The position numbers and the translations under genes are program-made. The notes under the pieces were generated by a model. That model was not told the origin of the DNA, searched no databases, and saw only the letters and a program-made list of their open reading frames with translations. From Symsagittifera roscoffensis (lineage: Eukaryota > Xenacoelomorpha > Acoela > Convolutidae): a stretch of DNA of 64,000 bases. Positions 55,065 to 63,988 of this stretch are shown one piece after another. Each line of letters starts with the position of its first letter. Within the stretch, counting starts at the first letter, position 1. The DNA lies in NCBI RefSeq assembly GCF_963678635.1, contig NC_087063.1, forward strand, positions 27,523,649-27,587,648, given 5' to 3'.

Positions 55065-57476
55065 CTATCGGACGTCCATAAGAGACCGGGTATTCAAAGG
55101 TCCATAGGTATTGTCCTGAGGCAACCCATTCAAGTCTGCGTGCCGGAGCGTAGTCGTGGAGCTGAACTGCTCCTGCTCTGCTAGGAGCCAATCCACGCCC
55201 GGTATCCGATATAGTCGCGACACTGTGGGACTTTCTCCGCCAATCATTTTCATTGCGTCCTCCCGACACGTCAAGGTATTCATGTTCAACTTCGTTGACA
55301 TGTCCGTCTTGTACTGTCCCCAATGACTAGGGTCTGATTGGTTCCAAAGCAGCACGCTGCCTGGTTCAACTCCCTCCGCTGGCACGGCGCTCGTAGACGG
55401 TCCTGCTGCTGAAGCAGGGTTTGCCGTGGCAGGCGGGTCGTTCCTCCTAGACACGGTCTGGGAGTTTTTCCTGTTCTGATCCACTGATCTCCCGAGTCGG
55501 CTTTCAAGCGGTTGTGTTCTGGGAGGAGGAGCAGTCCCTAGCCTCTCTCTTACGTTTGAGCTCGGAGCGATGGGTGTAGCTGCAGCCGTCTCCATTGCCA
55601 AGGGCCCTAGGCGGTTGACGAGGGATTTGGGCACGCTTGCCCCTATTCTACTTCCTCCGGTCGAGCTGGTCCGAGCCAGAGAACTGGTCGCCCTCGACTC
55701 CTGCTCCACTTCCCTCAACTGCGTCTGAAATACATCATTGACCCAGTGTCTCCCTCGTTGGGTGTTGAAATGTATTCCATCTCTGGCAAGCGCGATGTGA
55801 TCAATCATGCGCAGCATGTTTTCGAGATCCAGAAGTCGCAGCTCGCCAGGGTTGTTTCTCACCAGACTGCGGATCATTTCGTTCCACCGTGTCACGTTGC
55901 CATTCATGAAATCTGCCACTATGGTGCCCACCAGCGGGTTTTGTGGTATCGTGCACAGCACTACAAGCCTGGGCCTGTACTTCTCCTTTAGTTCGTTCAA
56001 GAGGCATACCAATAGAGGCTCCCACTTGCTCTCCGGAGTCACTGAGGCTCTCGAGACGTCGTTGGTTCCCAGCATTATTACCAGCGTATCCAGGTGATCT
56101 TCGCTCTGGAATTCCATCATCTTGATGACCTGAGCCATTGAGGCTCCTCCAAAGGACAGAGTGGTAGTCTGACCATAGACGAAGATCTCATTCAGATCCC
56201 TCACCAAACTGTCTCCTATGATCAAGTGGCGACTCCCTGGGGGAATCACTTGGTCGCTCGTAGCGGGGTTCCAGCTCATGTCATTCAGGCAGGCTCGAGG
56301 ATGCTCCGCGGCCACTTGCGTGAACTGGTGACGTGCCATCAGATTCTTCCTAATGTCCACCACGCGGGACTTTTGAAAGATTCCGCCATGTAAAGTCCCC
56401 GAGGACGCTATCGTGCGGGGTGCTCGCTCCGAACTATTGGTTGATTGATCACGACGTTGGGAAGGAACGATCCTACCCAATGTCCGCCCAGTGGTCCTGT
56501 TAATCTCGTCCATTGTTGCTCTGGCCACTTGATTGAAAGATTCTTGGAACTGAGGAGCGAGACAGGTGTCAGAAGGGTCTGGTATCGTGTTCCTCTGACT
56601 GGGAGCAGACTGTTGTGTCTGCTGAGGAGCCTCGGGCCCTCTCGATGTACACAGCTCCTGTACTCTTGTCTTAGGGCGTGTGTCACTGGATCCCTCCGAG
56701 GATTTCATTGTCGCCAGAACTTCCTGTGACACTTGGCTCACCTTTGCCATATACAGCTCCTTCAGGTGCTTTATTTCATTCTCCTTGTAGGCCACCTGCA
56801 GATCTTCATATTTCTTCTTCCATTCGTCTCTTTCTCGAGCTATCGCTCTATACTCCTGGAGTTTGGCACACAGCTCGCTCTGATCTCTCTCTTTCTTCTC
56901 CAACGTCTCAATCGTCTCCGACGTCTGGATTTCTATTTCGCTCACCCTCACTCTCTTCGGAGGAGGAGCAGCTGTTGGAGAGACGACCGAATGTGACGGG
57001 CCTGGCCCATCACGTTGTCTCTTTGCTCCGATGAGCGGCTGCGCAGGTTGGACCGGTAAGGGCATCTCACCTAGCCGGTGGTCCCTCTGTTCACCTAGTC
57101 CTGGCTCACGAGCCAGGTCGTGGCCAGACATTTCTCCACGCCGCCATCTCATCAGTCGGTTTCGACCTCTCTCGGCGGTCCCGGACTCACCGAAGGCCAA
57201 CATCAACACGACTTCTGTAGGGCGATTCCCTCGACCCTCTCGTCCTAATGCATTGAGGAGCGCGACCACAAACATCGCCAGCCCCGAGTCTTCTTGTGTT
57301 AAATCACAATCGATCAGCCGCTGATAGATCTCGTCTAGAGTCGCTCCTAGACTCGCTGAGAGGAATTCCATTAGTTCGTTCGTGTCACCCATTTCATATC
57401 GTGTTGATTCTTGTTGTCGTGTAGTTTCTTGCTGTTTCGTTTGATTCAATGAATTCAATAAACAATTTCTGATCAA
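55065..57476 (-). CDS. Element B SGNH/GDSL hydrolase-domain ORF, about 800 residues
   Basis: The N-terminal 170 residues are helical to disordered, followed by a coiled coil (about 176-258, LEKKERDQSELCAKLQEYRA). A clear SGNH hydrolase comes next: HLIIGDSLVRDL (block I, Ser near 420), FGGASM (block II), IMLGTNDVSRA (block III, near 470) and ARDGIHFNTQRG (block V with Asp and His, near 565). Proteins of this fold are esterases, lipases or acetylhydrolases. Esterase-type domains are known in ORF1 of CR1-like LINEs (established knowledge), but a position downstream of pol in a Ty3-type element is unusual. The C-terminal 200 residues are Pro/Ser/Arg-rich. The substrate is unknown. Confidence 0.8.
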   Translation of the reverse strand: MIRNCLLNSLNQTKQQETTRQQESTRYEMGDTNELMEFLSASLGATLDEIYQRLIDCDLTQEDSGLAMFVVALLNALGREGRGNRPTEVVLMLAFGESGTAERGRNRLMRWRRGEMSGHDLAREPGLGEQRDHRLGEMPLPVQPAQPLIGAKRQRDGPGPSHSVVSPTAAPPPKRVRVSEIEIQTSETIETLEKKERDQSELCAKLQEYRAIARERDEWKKKYEDLQVAYKENEIKHLKELYMAKVSQVSQEVLATMKSSEGSSDTRPKTRVQELCTSRGPEAPQQTQQSAPSQRNTIPDPSDTCLAPQFQESFNQVARATMDEINRTTGRTLGRIVPSQRRDQSTNSSERAPRTIASSGTLHGGIFQKSRVVDIRKNLMARHQFTQVAAEHPRACLNDMSWNPATSDQVIPPGSRHLIIGDSLVRDLNEIFVYGQTTTLSFGGASMAQVIKMMEFQSEDHLDTLVIMLGTNDVSRASVTPESKWEPLLVCLLNELKEKYRPRLVVLCTIPQNPLVGTIVADFMNGNVTRWNEMIRSLVRNNPGELRLLDLENMLRMIDHIALARDGIHFNTQRGRHWVNDVFQTQLREVEQESRATSSLARTSSTGGSRIGASVPKSLVNRLGPLAMETAAATPIAPSSNVRERLGTAPPPRTQPLESRLGRSVDQNRKNSQTVSRRNDPPATANPASAAGPSTSAVPAEGVEPGSVLLWNQSDPSHWGQYKTDMSTKLNMNTLTCREDAMKMIGGESPTVSRLYRIPGVDWLLAEQEQFSSTTTLRHADLNGLPQDNTYGPLNTRSLMDVR

Positions 57477-58018
57477 TCAAGATCTAAAAAACAAGTCGCG
57501 ACTTAAAGCCATCATTTCTGGATAAAACATCATTCAACTCTTTAAAACTCCTCATTGAAATTCTCTTCTCAATCCTGATTTAAAAATTTAGCACCAAGGT
57601 GGATCGTCCACCTGTATCTGCGTCAGGGTAGCACAATGAGCGCTGTCATCTTGACGACCTGGAATACTCTGGGTCTTTTATGACACAAAACATAAAACAT
57701 ATCATAACAATAACATAACACATAAACACATAAACATCACACATCTATATTATCACATAAAAACATAATCCCTAATATTGTTCCTAAAACCTAATCCTAA
57801 TCTAAAACTTGACACTAATTCTTATCAAGTAAACTTAATAAAAACCACTTATCGCCAAATGCAATTCCTAGCATATGCTCAGATAGTATTTTTTATGTAA
57901 GTAAACCTCTATGTCAGTTTCTGAAAATATCACATGTACAAGTGCGTACAACTCTCTCGGATGTAGCTTCCCCCTATTAGGATCATATACTGGTAACGAG
58001 AGAGAGGTCACTCCTCTC
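57477..58018 (-). promoter_or_regulatory. Element B non-coding spacer between the macro and SGNH frames
   Basis: AT-rich, with the palindrome GGTGGATCGTCCACC at 57,598-57,612. On minus, candidate splice acceptors stand ahead of the SGNH frame (GTATTCCAG and TTTTTAAATCAG). A spliced subgenomic mRNA for the downstream block would fit, as is known for envelope genes of related elements, but this is inference. The last part near 58,018 still shows macro-domain-like coding character. Confidence 0.4.
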
Positions 58019-58948
58019 TCAACCAAAAAAATCCCTAAGTCGAGTCAAGGCCAATACCAAGCTCTCTGGATCTACGTGTTGCCTATCAGTGGCCTTGGTA
58101 ACCAGGAAACACAAATATTTCCCTGGTATCTGTGATGCAACAGGGGGCAGCACTATCATCCCTCCCACACCAGGCCTCTGTTTCCATAAAAATTCGATGT
58201 TCTTATACTCTCTTTTGAAATCAGCCGCTAGTGCTGTTTTGAAGCTTACGTCCGCGGTTATCGCTATAGCGCACGTGCGTTCCGTGAGTATGAAATCGCT
58301 GTCCGTTATGACGATATTGTTTGAATAATGGTTCGGTAGGTCAAAATACGATTCAAAAATTCGTCCAAAAGGTGGTTTTTTAGCATTCTCGCCCTCTGTC
58401 TCTAGTTCTCCGGTTTCTCTTGCCGATTTCAATTTTTTTATTATCAGATTTTCGGTGTGGGTGAGTCCTACCCCCACTCCCCGGACAAAAATATCCATCG
58501 ACGTCCCCGTCGATCGCCTAAAGTCTAGGAGATCGAGGTTGGATTGTGGAACACGTAGAGGACCATCTGGGGCGACCCAGTTGGACTCGGTATTGTCATG
58601 ACTGATGTATTTGATGCCGTCTTTATCGACGTCCTGAATCGTCAGGATCGTCTCTTTTGGATAAGTCGGCAGATCATGGAGCCATTCGAGCACGCGCAAG
58701 TTCGTTAGTTCTTGCTCATGAGTCTGTTCCGCTTCTGGTTCGAACTCCACTTCTGGTTCTGATCGATCGTCGATCCAATCCTGATCCATGTCATTCACCA
58801 AGTCGATTTCTTCTAGCACCGCCACTTCGTCCAGTCCCACTAGCGAATCCATGACATCTCTTACAACTATCCTGTCTACAACGAAATCCTTGCCGTACGG
58901 ATTGTATTTCTTCTTGTTTTTTCCTCTCTTGCTCTGGCGTGTTTCCAT
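58019..58948 (-). CDS. Element B macro-domain (TARG1/OARD1-like) ORF, about 310 residues
   Basis: The first 30 residues are basic. Residues 40-90 are acidic (EPEVEFEPEAEQTHEQ) and the middle is globular. The last 100 residues (NNIVITDSDFILTERTCAI, ALAADFKREYKNIEFLW, PGKYLCFLVTKATDRQHVD) match the pattern of TARG1/OARD1 macrodomains: a strand with an ILTE-type start, an amphipathic helix with DFKREY, a K-rich turn, a strand YLCFLVTK, then the helix LVLALTRLRDF. Such domains bind ADP-ribose and, in TARG1, remove it from proteins. Viral macrodomains counter host ADP-ribosylation. The domain looks broken (about once), and activity cannot be judged. It starts just downstream of integrase. Confidence 0.6.
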   Translation of the reverse strand: METRQSKRGKNKKKYNPYGKDFVVDRIVVRDVMDSLVGLDEVAVLEEIDLVNDMDQDWIDDRSEPEVEFEPEAEQTHEQELTNLRVLEWLHDLPTYPKETILTIQDVDKDGIKYISHDNTESNWVAPDGPLRVPQSNLDLLDFRRSTGTSMDIFVRGVGVGLTHTENLIIKKLKSARETGELETEGENAKKPPFGRIFESYFDLPNHYSNNIVITDSDFILTERTCAIAITADVSFKTALAADFKREYKNIEFLWKQRPGVGGMIVLPPVASQIPGKYLCFLVTKATDRQHVDPESLVLALTRLRDFFG

Positions 58949-58972
58949 GGTGAGAGGAAAGTCAGGCTGTAT

Positions 58973-61627
58973 TCATTTGTCAATTTCGATTTGTTCCAGG
59001 CAGTCCCAGTCTTCCTCGGCATAAGGTAGAGTTTCATCGTCCACCTCTACTCGCTCGGTCAACTCCAGATCCAGTGGTATGTCGCAATCGTCCACCACCT
59101 CATTCCCGTCGTTTTTGTCGCGAGTACCCCTTTCATTCACTTCAAAAGCAGGATCCACTATCAAATATTCTCCCGCTTGCATGTCCGCTGGGATGCACCA
59201 GTCCTCTGACGAGGCGTTGTGTGGTTTGATATTTTCGTAATGAGCTGCTCTTCCAGTGCTCAGTCGATAAAAACGACCTCCTTGATGCACCTCTGTTATC
59301 TGAAATGGACCACGCCAATTTTTAAATAATTTCTTGGTTCCTTTTGGTGGAACCACTTCCTGGATTACCCAGACGTAGTCGCCAACTGAGTAGGCTTTCG
59401 CATCGGCTGTCCTTTTATCAAACCTCCTTTTTTGTCTAATTTGCGCCTGTTGCGTGTTCCTCCTGCTTAAGTCATTGAGGTCCTGCTGTCTTCTAATAAC
59501 ATCCCGCACGTACGTTTGCGGTGCTGTTCTCTTCCCCTCATATTCAGGGTAGAAAAACATCAACGAAAGCGCTTTTTCGTGACCCGTTAGCATCATGTGC
59601 GGACTTATTCCCGTGGTGGAATGCTCCGTGCTGTTGTAAGCACCCATCACTTGCGGCAAGTGCTTGTCCCAGTCATCCATGTAACGCGAGCAATAGACTC
59701 TCAGCATGGATACCAGTGTGCGATTTTGCCTCTCGACTAGGCCATTTGTTTGCGGGTGATAAGTGGTCGAGTGGACCTGCGCTACCTGCGACCTTTTCAT
59801 TAACTCCTTCGTGAGATCACCCACGAATGCTTTGCCATTGTCCGATTGGAATGTGATGGGGCAGCCATGCCTCGCTATCCACACATTTATCAAATGATCG
59901 CATGTTTCTTCCGCCGATGCTGTCATGCAGGTTGCCGCCTCCGCATACTTCGTAAAATGGTCGATCAATACCAGCACCTGGTTATAGCCCGTTGCTGTCA
60001 TGCAGATTTTCTGATGATCAATTTGCACCACTTCGTTGAATCCCGACGACTCTATTGACTGTAGGGGGAACCTTAGTTTCCTGGGATCCTTCGCCTGCTG
60101 ACATGACAGGCATGCGGCGATCCACTTCTCACAAGCCTTCTTCAATCCCGGCCATTCGAATCGTTTCTGTATCCTGTTGTACACTTTGTCCACGCCTTGA
60201 TGGCTCATCTGATCATGTGATCGAAAGAGCAATTCGGTCTGGTACAACTGTGGTAACACTATTGAATTGTACTTATAAAGGACCTTGTCCTCCTCTTTAC
60301 GTTTACAGGCTACGATTCTGTCCTTGTTCAGGTACAACAAGTTGTTTCTCTTCAGGTAGAATTGCTTCAAGATCTTGTAGCTGTCTTCTTCCAAGTCTCC
60401 CTTGTCAGGTGCTCCATTCTCGATCCATCTCTTCAGACTGCTCGTCATTCTATCATTTCTTTGATCCCTTAGGAGATCCGACAGCCTGTACCTGGCTTTC
60501 AAATACGTCTTTACCACGTTCATTTGCCCACTCATTATTTCCGGAGCATGAGCATCGTCCATCAACTTGACACACCATATCTTTTTCAAAGGCGTCGCTT
60601 CCTGCACAGATGGTTCCAGATTGGTACGGACGACCGTACCATGTGGCAGCAATCTGGTTGGGCGTTTCAAAACTGCTATCAGCTCGAGCTCGTCTGCGGC
60701 GTTATCTACCACAGTGCCCTCTTCATCTGAGGTGTATCTGTCCCTTTCTGGATCCTGATGCGTTTCTCGGTCCAGCCCTCGCTGCTTCCAGTCTACCAAC
60801 AAGGAGTGGATTGCGATCTCCGACATATCGGAATTGGAAGTTGTTTCAGATGTGTTGTCCCAGGACCTGGGCCTCGAGTCAACACTTGAGCCGACTGATT
60901 CCCCAACATCATATTCTAAGTTGTGTGAGATGTTTCTCGACTCCCCGGACAAAACTCTGTCCATTGGTCGCTTTGAATCCAACTCCCCGGACAAAATTCT
61001 GCCCCTAGGTGGTCTCGTCAACCTCTCCCCGGACGAGTCGTCCCGCACGGGCTCAAAAGTGTCTGACTCCTCAGACAATTCGTCCTTGACGGGCTCGAAG
61101 GTATCAGACTCCCCGGACATTGTCTCGTCCCCGGACGAATAATCTGGGCTCGGCTCGTATTCTTCTCTTGCGTCCGTGAATTGCACTCTCCTCGCGAAGC
61201 TAGATTTCGACTTGATCCTGGCTTCCTCAGTGGCTTGGGTCTGATTCAGTGTTCCATGTTCAGTGAACGAAGTTCTCAACAAGACCTCCTTCGGCATCGA
61301 GCTCACCAGCTGGTTGACTATCGACCTGCAATCCCGTTCAACGCCTCGGCTGCGAATGGACACTGGCCTCTTCTCTGTTCTCTCAGTGACAGTCAACCGC
61401 TGCATTGTCTCCACCCACTCACGATCATGCCTATCCACTTCCCTGTCCAACAAGTCACGAAGCTTTCCCATGACGTCCGGCGCCACGTTCACCGTCCTGT
61501 TCAATAGAGCAATGCTGTTTATACCCAGCCTGGTAAGTTCCTGCTGTAGCAAATTGGATGGGGCTAGCAGATCCAACGGAACGGGCTCGCCTCTGGCTAA
61601 AAGTTTTATCTCCGCGGCCGTCTCCAC
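58973..61627 (-). CDS. Element B integrase with a long acidic N-terminal extension
   Basis: Residues 1-150 form a helical linker after RNase H. Residues 150-300 are Ser/Glu/Asp-rich with repeated SDTFEPV and LSGE units. The integrase follows: HHCC zinc domain (HDQMSHQGVDKVYNRI ... CLSCQQAK, about 467-515), a DDE core with IDHQK near 535, QSDNGKAF near 594 and NGLVERQNRTL near 630, then a GPF module (NWRGPFQI) near 772 and an acidic C-terminal tail. No chromodomain is visible. The core is typical of Ty3-type integrases. The Ser/Glu extension is unusually long. Confidence 0.9.
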   Translation of the reverse strand: METAAEIKLLARGEPVPLDLLAPSNLLQQELTRLGINSIALLNRTVNVAPDVMGKLRDLLDREVDRHDREWVETMQRLTVTERTEKRPVSIRSRGVERDCRSIVNQLVSSMPKEVLLRTSFTEHGTLNQTQATEEARIKSKSSFARRVQFTDAREEYEPSPDYSSGDETMSGESDTFEPVKDELSEESDTFEPVRDDSSGERLTRPPRGRILSGELDSKRPMDRVLSGESRNISHNLEYDVGESVGSSVDSRPRSWDNTSETTSNSDMSEIAIHSLLVDWKQRGLDRETHQDPERDRYTSDEEGTVVDNAADELELIAVLKRPTRLLPHGTVVRTNLEPSVQEATPLKKIWCVKLMDDAHAPEIMSGQMNVVKTYLKARYRLSDLLRDQRNDRMTSSLKRWIENGAPDKGDLEEDSYKILKQFYLKRNNLLYLNKDRIVACKRKEEDKVLYKYNSIVLPQLYQTELLFRSHDQMSHQGVDKVYNRIQKRFEWPGLKKACEKWIAACLSCQQAKDPRKLRFPLQSIESSGFNEVVQIDHQKICMTATGYNQVLVLIDHFTKYAEAATCMTASAEETCDHLINVWIARHGCPITFQSDNGKAFVGDLTKELMKRSQVAQVHSTTYHPQTNGLVERQNRTLVSMLRVYCSRYMDDWDKHLPQVMGAYNSTEHSTTGISPHMMLTGHEKALSLMFFYPEYEGKRTAPQTYVRDVIRRQQDLNDLSRRNTQQAQIRQKRRFDKRTADAKAYSVGDYVWVIQEVVPPKGTKKLFKNWRGPFQITEVHQGGRFYRLSTGRAAHYENIKPHNASSEDWCIPADMQAGEYLIVDPAFEVNERGTRDKNDGNEVVDDCDIPLDLELTERVEVDDETLPYAEEDWDCLEQIEIDK
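60941..61136. repeat. Repeated CTCCCCGGAC units in element B
   Basis: The 10-mer CTCCCCGGAC occurs at 60,941, 60,983, 61,025 and 61,109, with a 9-base match at 61,128. The first three starts are spaced exactly 42 bp apart. Further copies lie at 58,477 (in the macro ORF, another frame) and 47,861 (in the LTR). The copies at 47,861, 58,477 and 60,941 share about 40 bp. Confidence 0.85.
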
Positions 61628-61642
61628 TGGAAGGTCAGGGTG

Positions 61643-62962
61643 TCAGGGTATAGGATGCCCTGACTTGTCTAACCACCCAGTAAGTGGCAGTTTTTCGTAG
61701 GTTTCCTTGTCCAGAAATGAAAACCCGTCTTTGATTTCTGATTGGTTAGCCTGCATCTCCTCGAGGCGCTCATAAAATTCTGTCTTTTTACTGAGGCTAT
61801 CTGCGTTCTGGCGCTTGTCACGGGTACGGTGCTCTATGATCTTGGGGTATCCATCCAGGCGCACGATCGAACGACCAATATAACTTTGGTCCATCGAATA
61901 GGTTTTCAGCCAGGCAAGGGCACGATTATCCACACGTAACTTGAAGGGAGCACTCCCCAAGTATGCCCTGTATTTTTCCACGAAAGTGATCACCGCAAAC
62001 ATCTCCGCTTTTGGTGCGCCGTACTTCATCTCAGTATCACTCAGGACTTTACTCCCGTAGGCTATCGGACAAAGAACCGTTCTCCCGTTCCACTCCTGCT
62101 CCTGGTGAAGTATGCCCGATATCGCAAACACTGATGCATCCGTGTCCAGCCCCTTCTCTGTTGGCATGCCGAGGACCGGTGCCTCGCAAAGTTCACGTTT
62201 GATGTTTTCAAATGAAACTTGTGCCTCATCAGTCCAAGTGAACTTTTTGCCCTTGTTTCTCATCAACCGCTGCATGGGGTATATTTTGTCAGCATACCCC
62301 TTGATGAACTCTCGATAATAATTAGCGAATCCCAAAAAACTCATCAGCTTTGTATCTGTTTTAGGTGCCTTCCAGGTCAGCACCGCTTCAACCGCTTCAG
62401 GATCTGGTCTCACTCCATGTTTGTCCACCAGGCGGCCCAGATACTTTATGGAATCTCTAAGGATTTTACACTTAGAGGGTTTACATTTCAGACCCGCCTG
62501 CTTCAAGCAAGAAAACACCTCCTCCAACCTCTCTATGTGGTCTTCTAAGGTTGGTGTTGCAATCACGACATCATCGACATAACACATGATGAGATTCCCG
62601 TATTTCTTAGTGACGCTCGTGAGTGCCTGGGCCATCAGTCGCTGGAAGGTAGCCGTTGCGTTGCACAATCCGAACGGCATCCTCTTCCACTGGAACAATC
62701 CCAGCTCGCACGCGAAGCCTGTTTTTTCTCGATCTTGCTTTCTGAGTGGCACTTGCCAGAACGCAGAGCCCAAATCCAACGTCGTGAAGCACTTCGCGTC
62801 TCCCAGCTTGGATAGATTCTCATCGATGCGGGGAACCGGGTATGCGTCCATTATAGTCACTGCGTTCAGATAACGGAAATCACAACAAAATCTGAGTTGT
62901 CCCCCTTTCTTTTTCGCCATGACCACGCCACAAGCCCACGGGGACTTCGACGGCTCGATCAA
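61643..62962 (-). CDS. Element B reverse transcriptase and RNase H
   Basis: The RT core includes LRFCCDFRYLNAVTI, FTTLDLGSAFWQV, MPFGLCNATATFQRLM and the active-site YVDD near residue 128, then the thumb with FLGFANYYREFIKGY. RNase H follows with DTDASVFAISGIL near 277 and AEMFAVITFVEKYRAYLG. A tether (DGFSFLDKETYEKLPLT) leads toward the integrase frame. All motifs are of the Ty3/gypsy type. The enzyme copies the element RNA into DNA and removes the RNA strand. Confidence 0.93.
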   Translation of the reverse strand: MIEPSKSPWACGVVMAKKKGGQLRFCCDFRYLNAVTIMDAYPVPRIDENLSKLGDAKCFTTLDLGSAFWQVPLRKQDREKTGFACELGLFQWKRMPFGLCNATATFQRLMAQALTSVTKKYGNLIMCYVDDVVIATPTLEDHIERLEEVFSCLKQAGLKCKPSKCKILRDSIKYLGRLVDKHGVRPDPEAVEAVLTWKAPKTDTKLMSFLGFANYYREFIKGYADKIYPMQRLMRNKGKKFTWTDEAQVSFENIKRELCEAPVLGMPTEKGLDTDASVFAISGILHQEQEWNGRTVLCPIAYGSKVLSDTEMKYGAPKAEMFAVITFVEKYRAYLGSAPFKLRVDNRALAWLKTYSMDQSYIGRSIVRLDGYPKIIEHRTRDKRQNADSLSKKTEFYERLEEMQANQSEIKDGFSFLDKETYEKLPLTGWLDKSGHPIP

Positions 62963-62965
62963 GTC

Positions 62966-63988
62966 TTACTCCATTAACATCTCGATTTCCTTCCTACACG
63001 CTTCTGACTTGTGAGGGGTCATTCTTCTCGCCCCTTCCCTATGAGGTACCGAGCCCTCTTCTATCTCAATATCGTGTTCTACAAAATTACAGCAACCTAT
63101 GTCGGCCTTATGTTTCGAAAAAACGTCTGCGTTCCGACTTAGCACCGCTCTGAGCGAATCTAGTTCCTTGTCTGATATTTTACCCTTCAAATGTTCTATC
63201 TCAGGTAGGACTGGTTTATTCGCTGCTAACTCTGTTTCTGTCGGCCTCTCAGGAAAGTTGGAACAACTAGACAGCCCATCATCTGTTTCTGACTTCATTG
63301 AAAACAATTTCCTAGAAGATTTCAATTCATTGACTCTCCTCATTATACATTCTTGGTTCGCATGCAATGGACATTTAGTTACATCAAATTTTTTCAAGTT
63401 CTCCACACTCTGAAAGTCTGTGTTCAGAGGCAAAGCATAGCCAAGTTTCTTTCCCCTCTGTTTTGTCACTGTTGTTGCTTCTGTGTTCAATAACACACTC
63501 ACACACAGTCCGCTCTGAGTGAGTGAGAAGCTTCTTCCTAAAAAAACCGAGCTTTTACTGTTTGGATTTGGTACCAGACACACCTGCCTGTCATTGCTGA
63601 GTTCATTCAAGTTCCTCATCCTTAACGTCGCTACTACGGCTTGGTTTGGTTTTAATCTAACTTTTCGATCCAGAAAAATCGGCACCTTGGCCTGGTTAAT
63701 TAAGATCTTATTAAGGGGTCTCTTTTCATACTTTCTCTCAGGATCCTTGATCCTAATCAACCCGTCATTGAGATCGATCGTGACATCAAAGTTGCGCACG
63801 AAATCCCTTCCTAAGATGAACTGATCGGATTCGTCCAAATTCTCCACTACTAGGAAGCTCATCCAAAGATGTCTTCCTCCGCGCTGCAGTGAAATGATCG
63901 GGGTTCGTCCAGTCACATAGATCGCTCCCTGATTGGTAGCTGCCAACCTGATGTTTGTGGGTATGAGATCCGACCTCTCGAAACCCAT
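62966..63988 (-). CDS. Element B protease C-terminal part and RT N-terminal region
   Basis: FILGRDFVRNFDVTIDL near residue 58 is the typical C-terminal motif of retroviral-type aspartic proteases. The catalytic Asp would lie just outside the window. A linker of about 200 residues follows, including Cys/His pairs (CPLHANQECIMRR). The end (FSKHKADIGCCNFVEHDIEI) is the standard RT N-terminal region of Ty3-type pol. Gag should lie further right. Confidence 0.85.
   Translation of the reverse strand: MGFERSDLIPTNIRLAATNQGAIYVTGRTPIISLQRGGRHLWMSFLVVENLDESDQFILGRDFVRNFDVTIDLNDGLIRIKDPERKYEKRPLNKILINQAKVPIFLDRKVRLKPNQAVVATLRMRNLNELSNDRQVCLVPNPNSKSSVFLGRSFSLTQSGLCVSVLLNTEATTVTKQRGKKLGYALPLNTDFQSVENLKKFDVTKCPLHANQECIMRRVNELKSSRKLFSMKSETDDGLSSCSNFPERPTETELAANKPVLPEIEHLKGKISDKELDSLRAVLSRNADVFSKHKADIGCCNFVEHDIEIEEGSVPHREGARRMTPHKSEACRKEIEMLME

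Noticed and set aside
48640-63824. Many plus-strand frames opposite element B
   Set aside because: They mirror the GC-rich minus-strand coding frames, lack motifs, and their positions follow the true frames.
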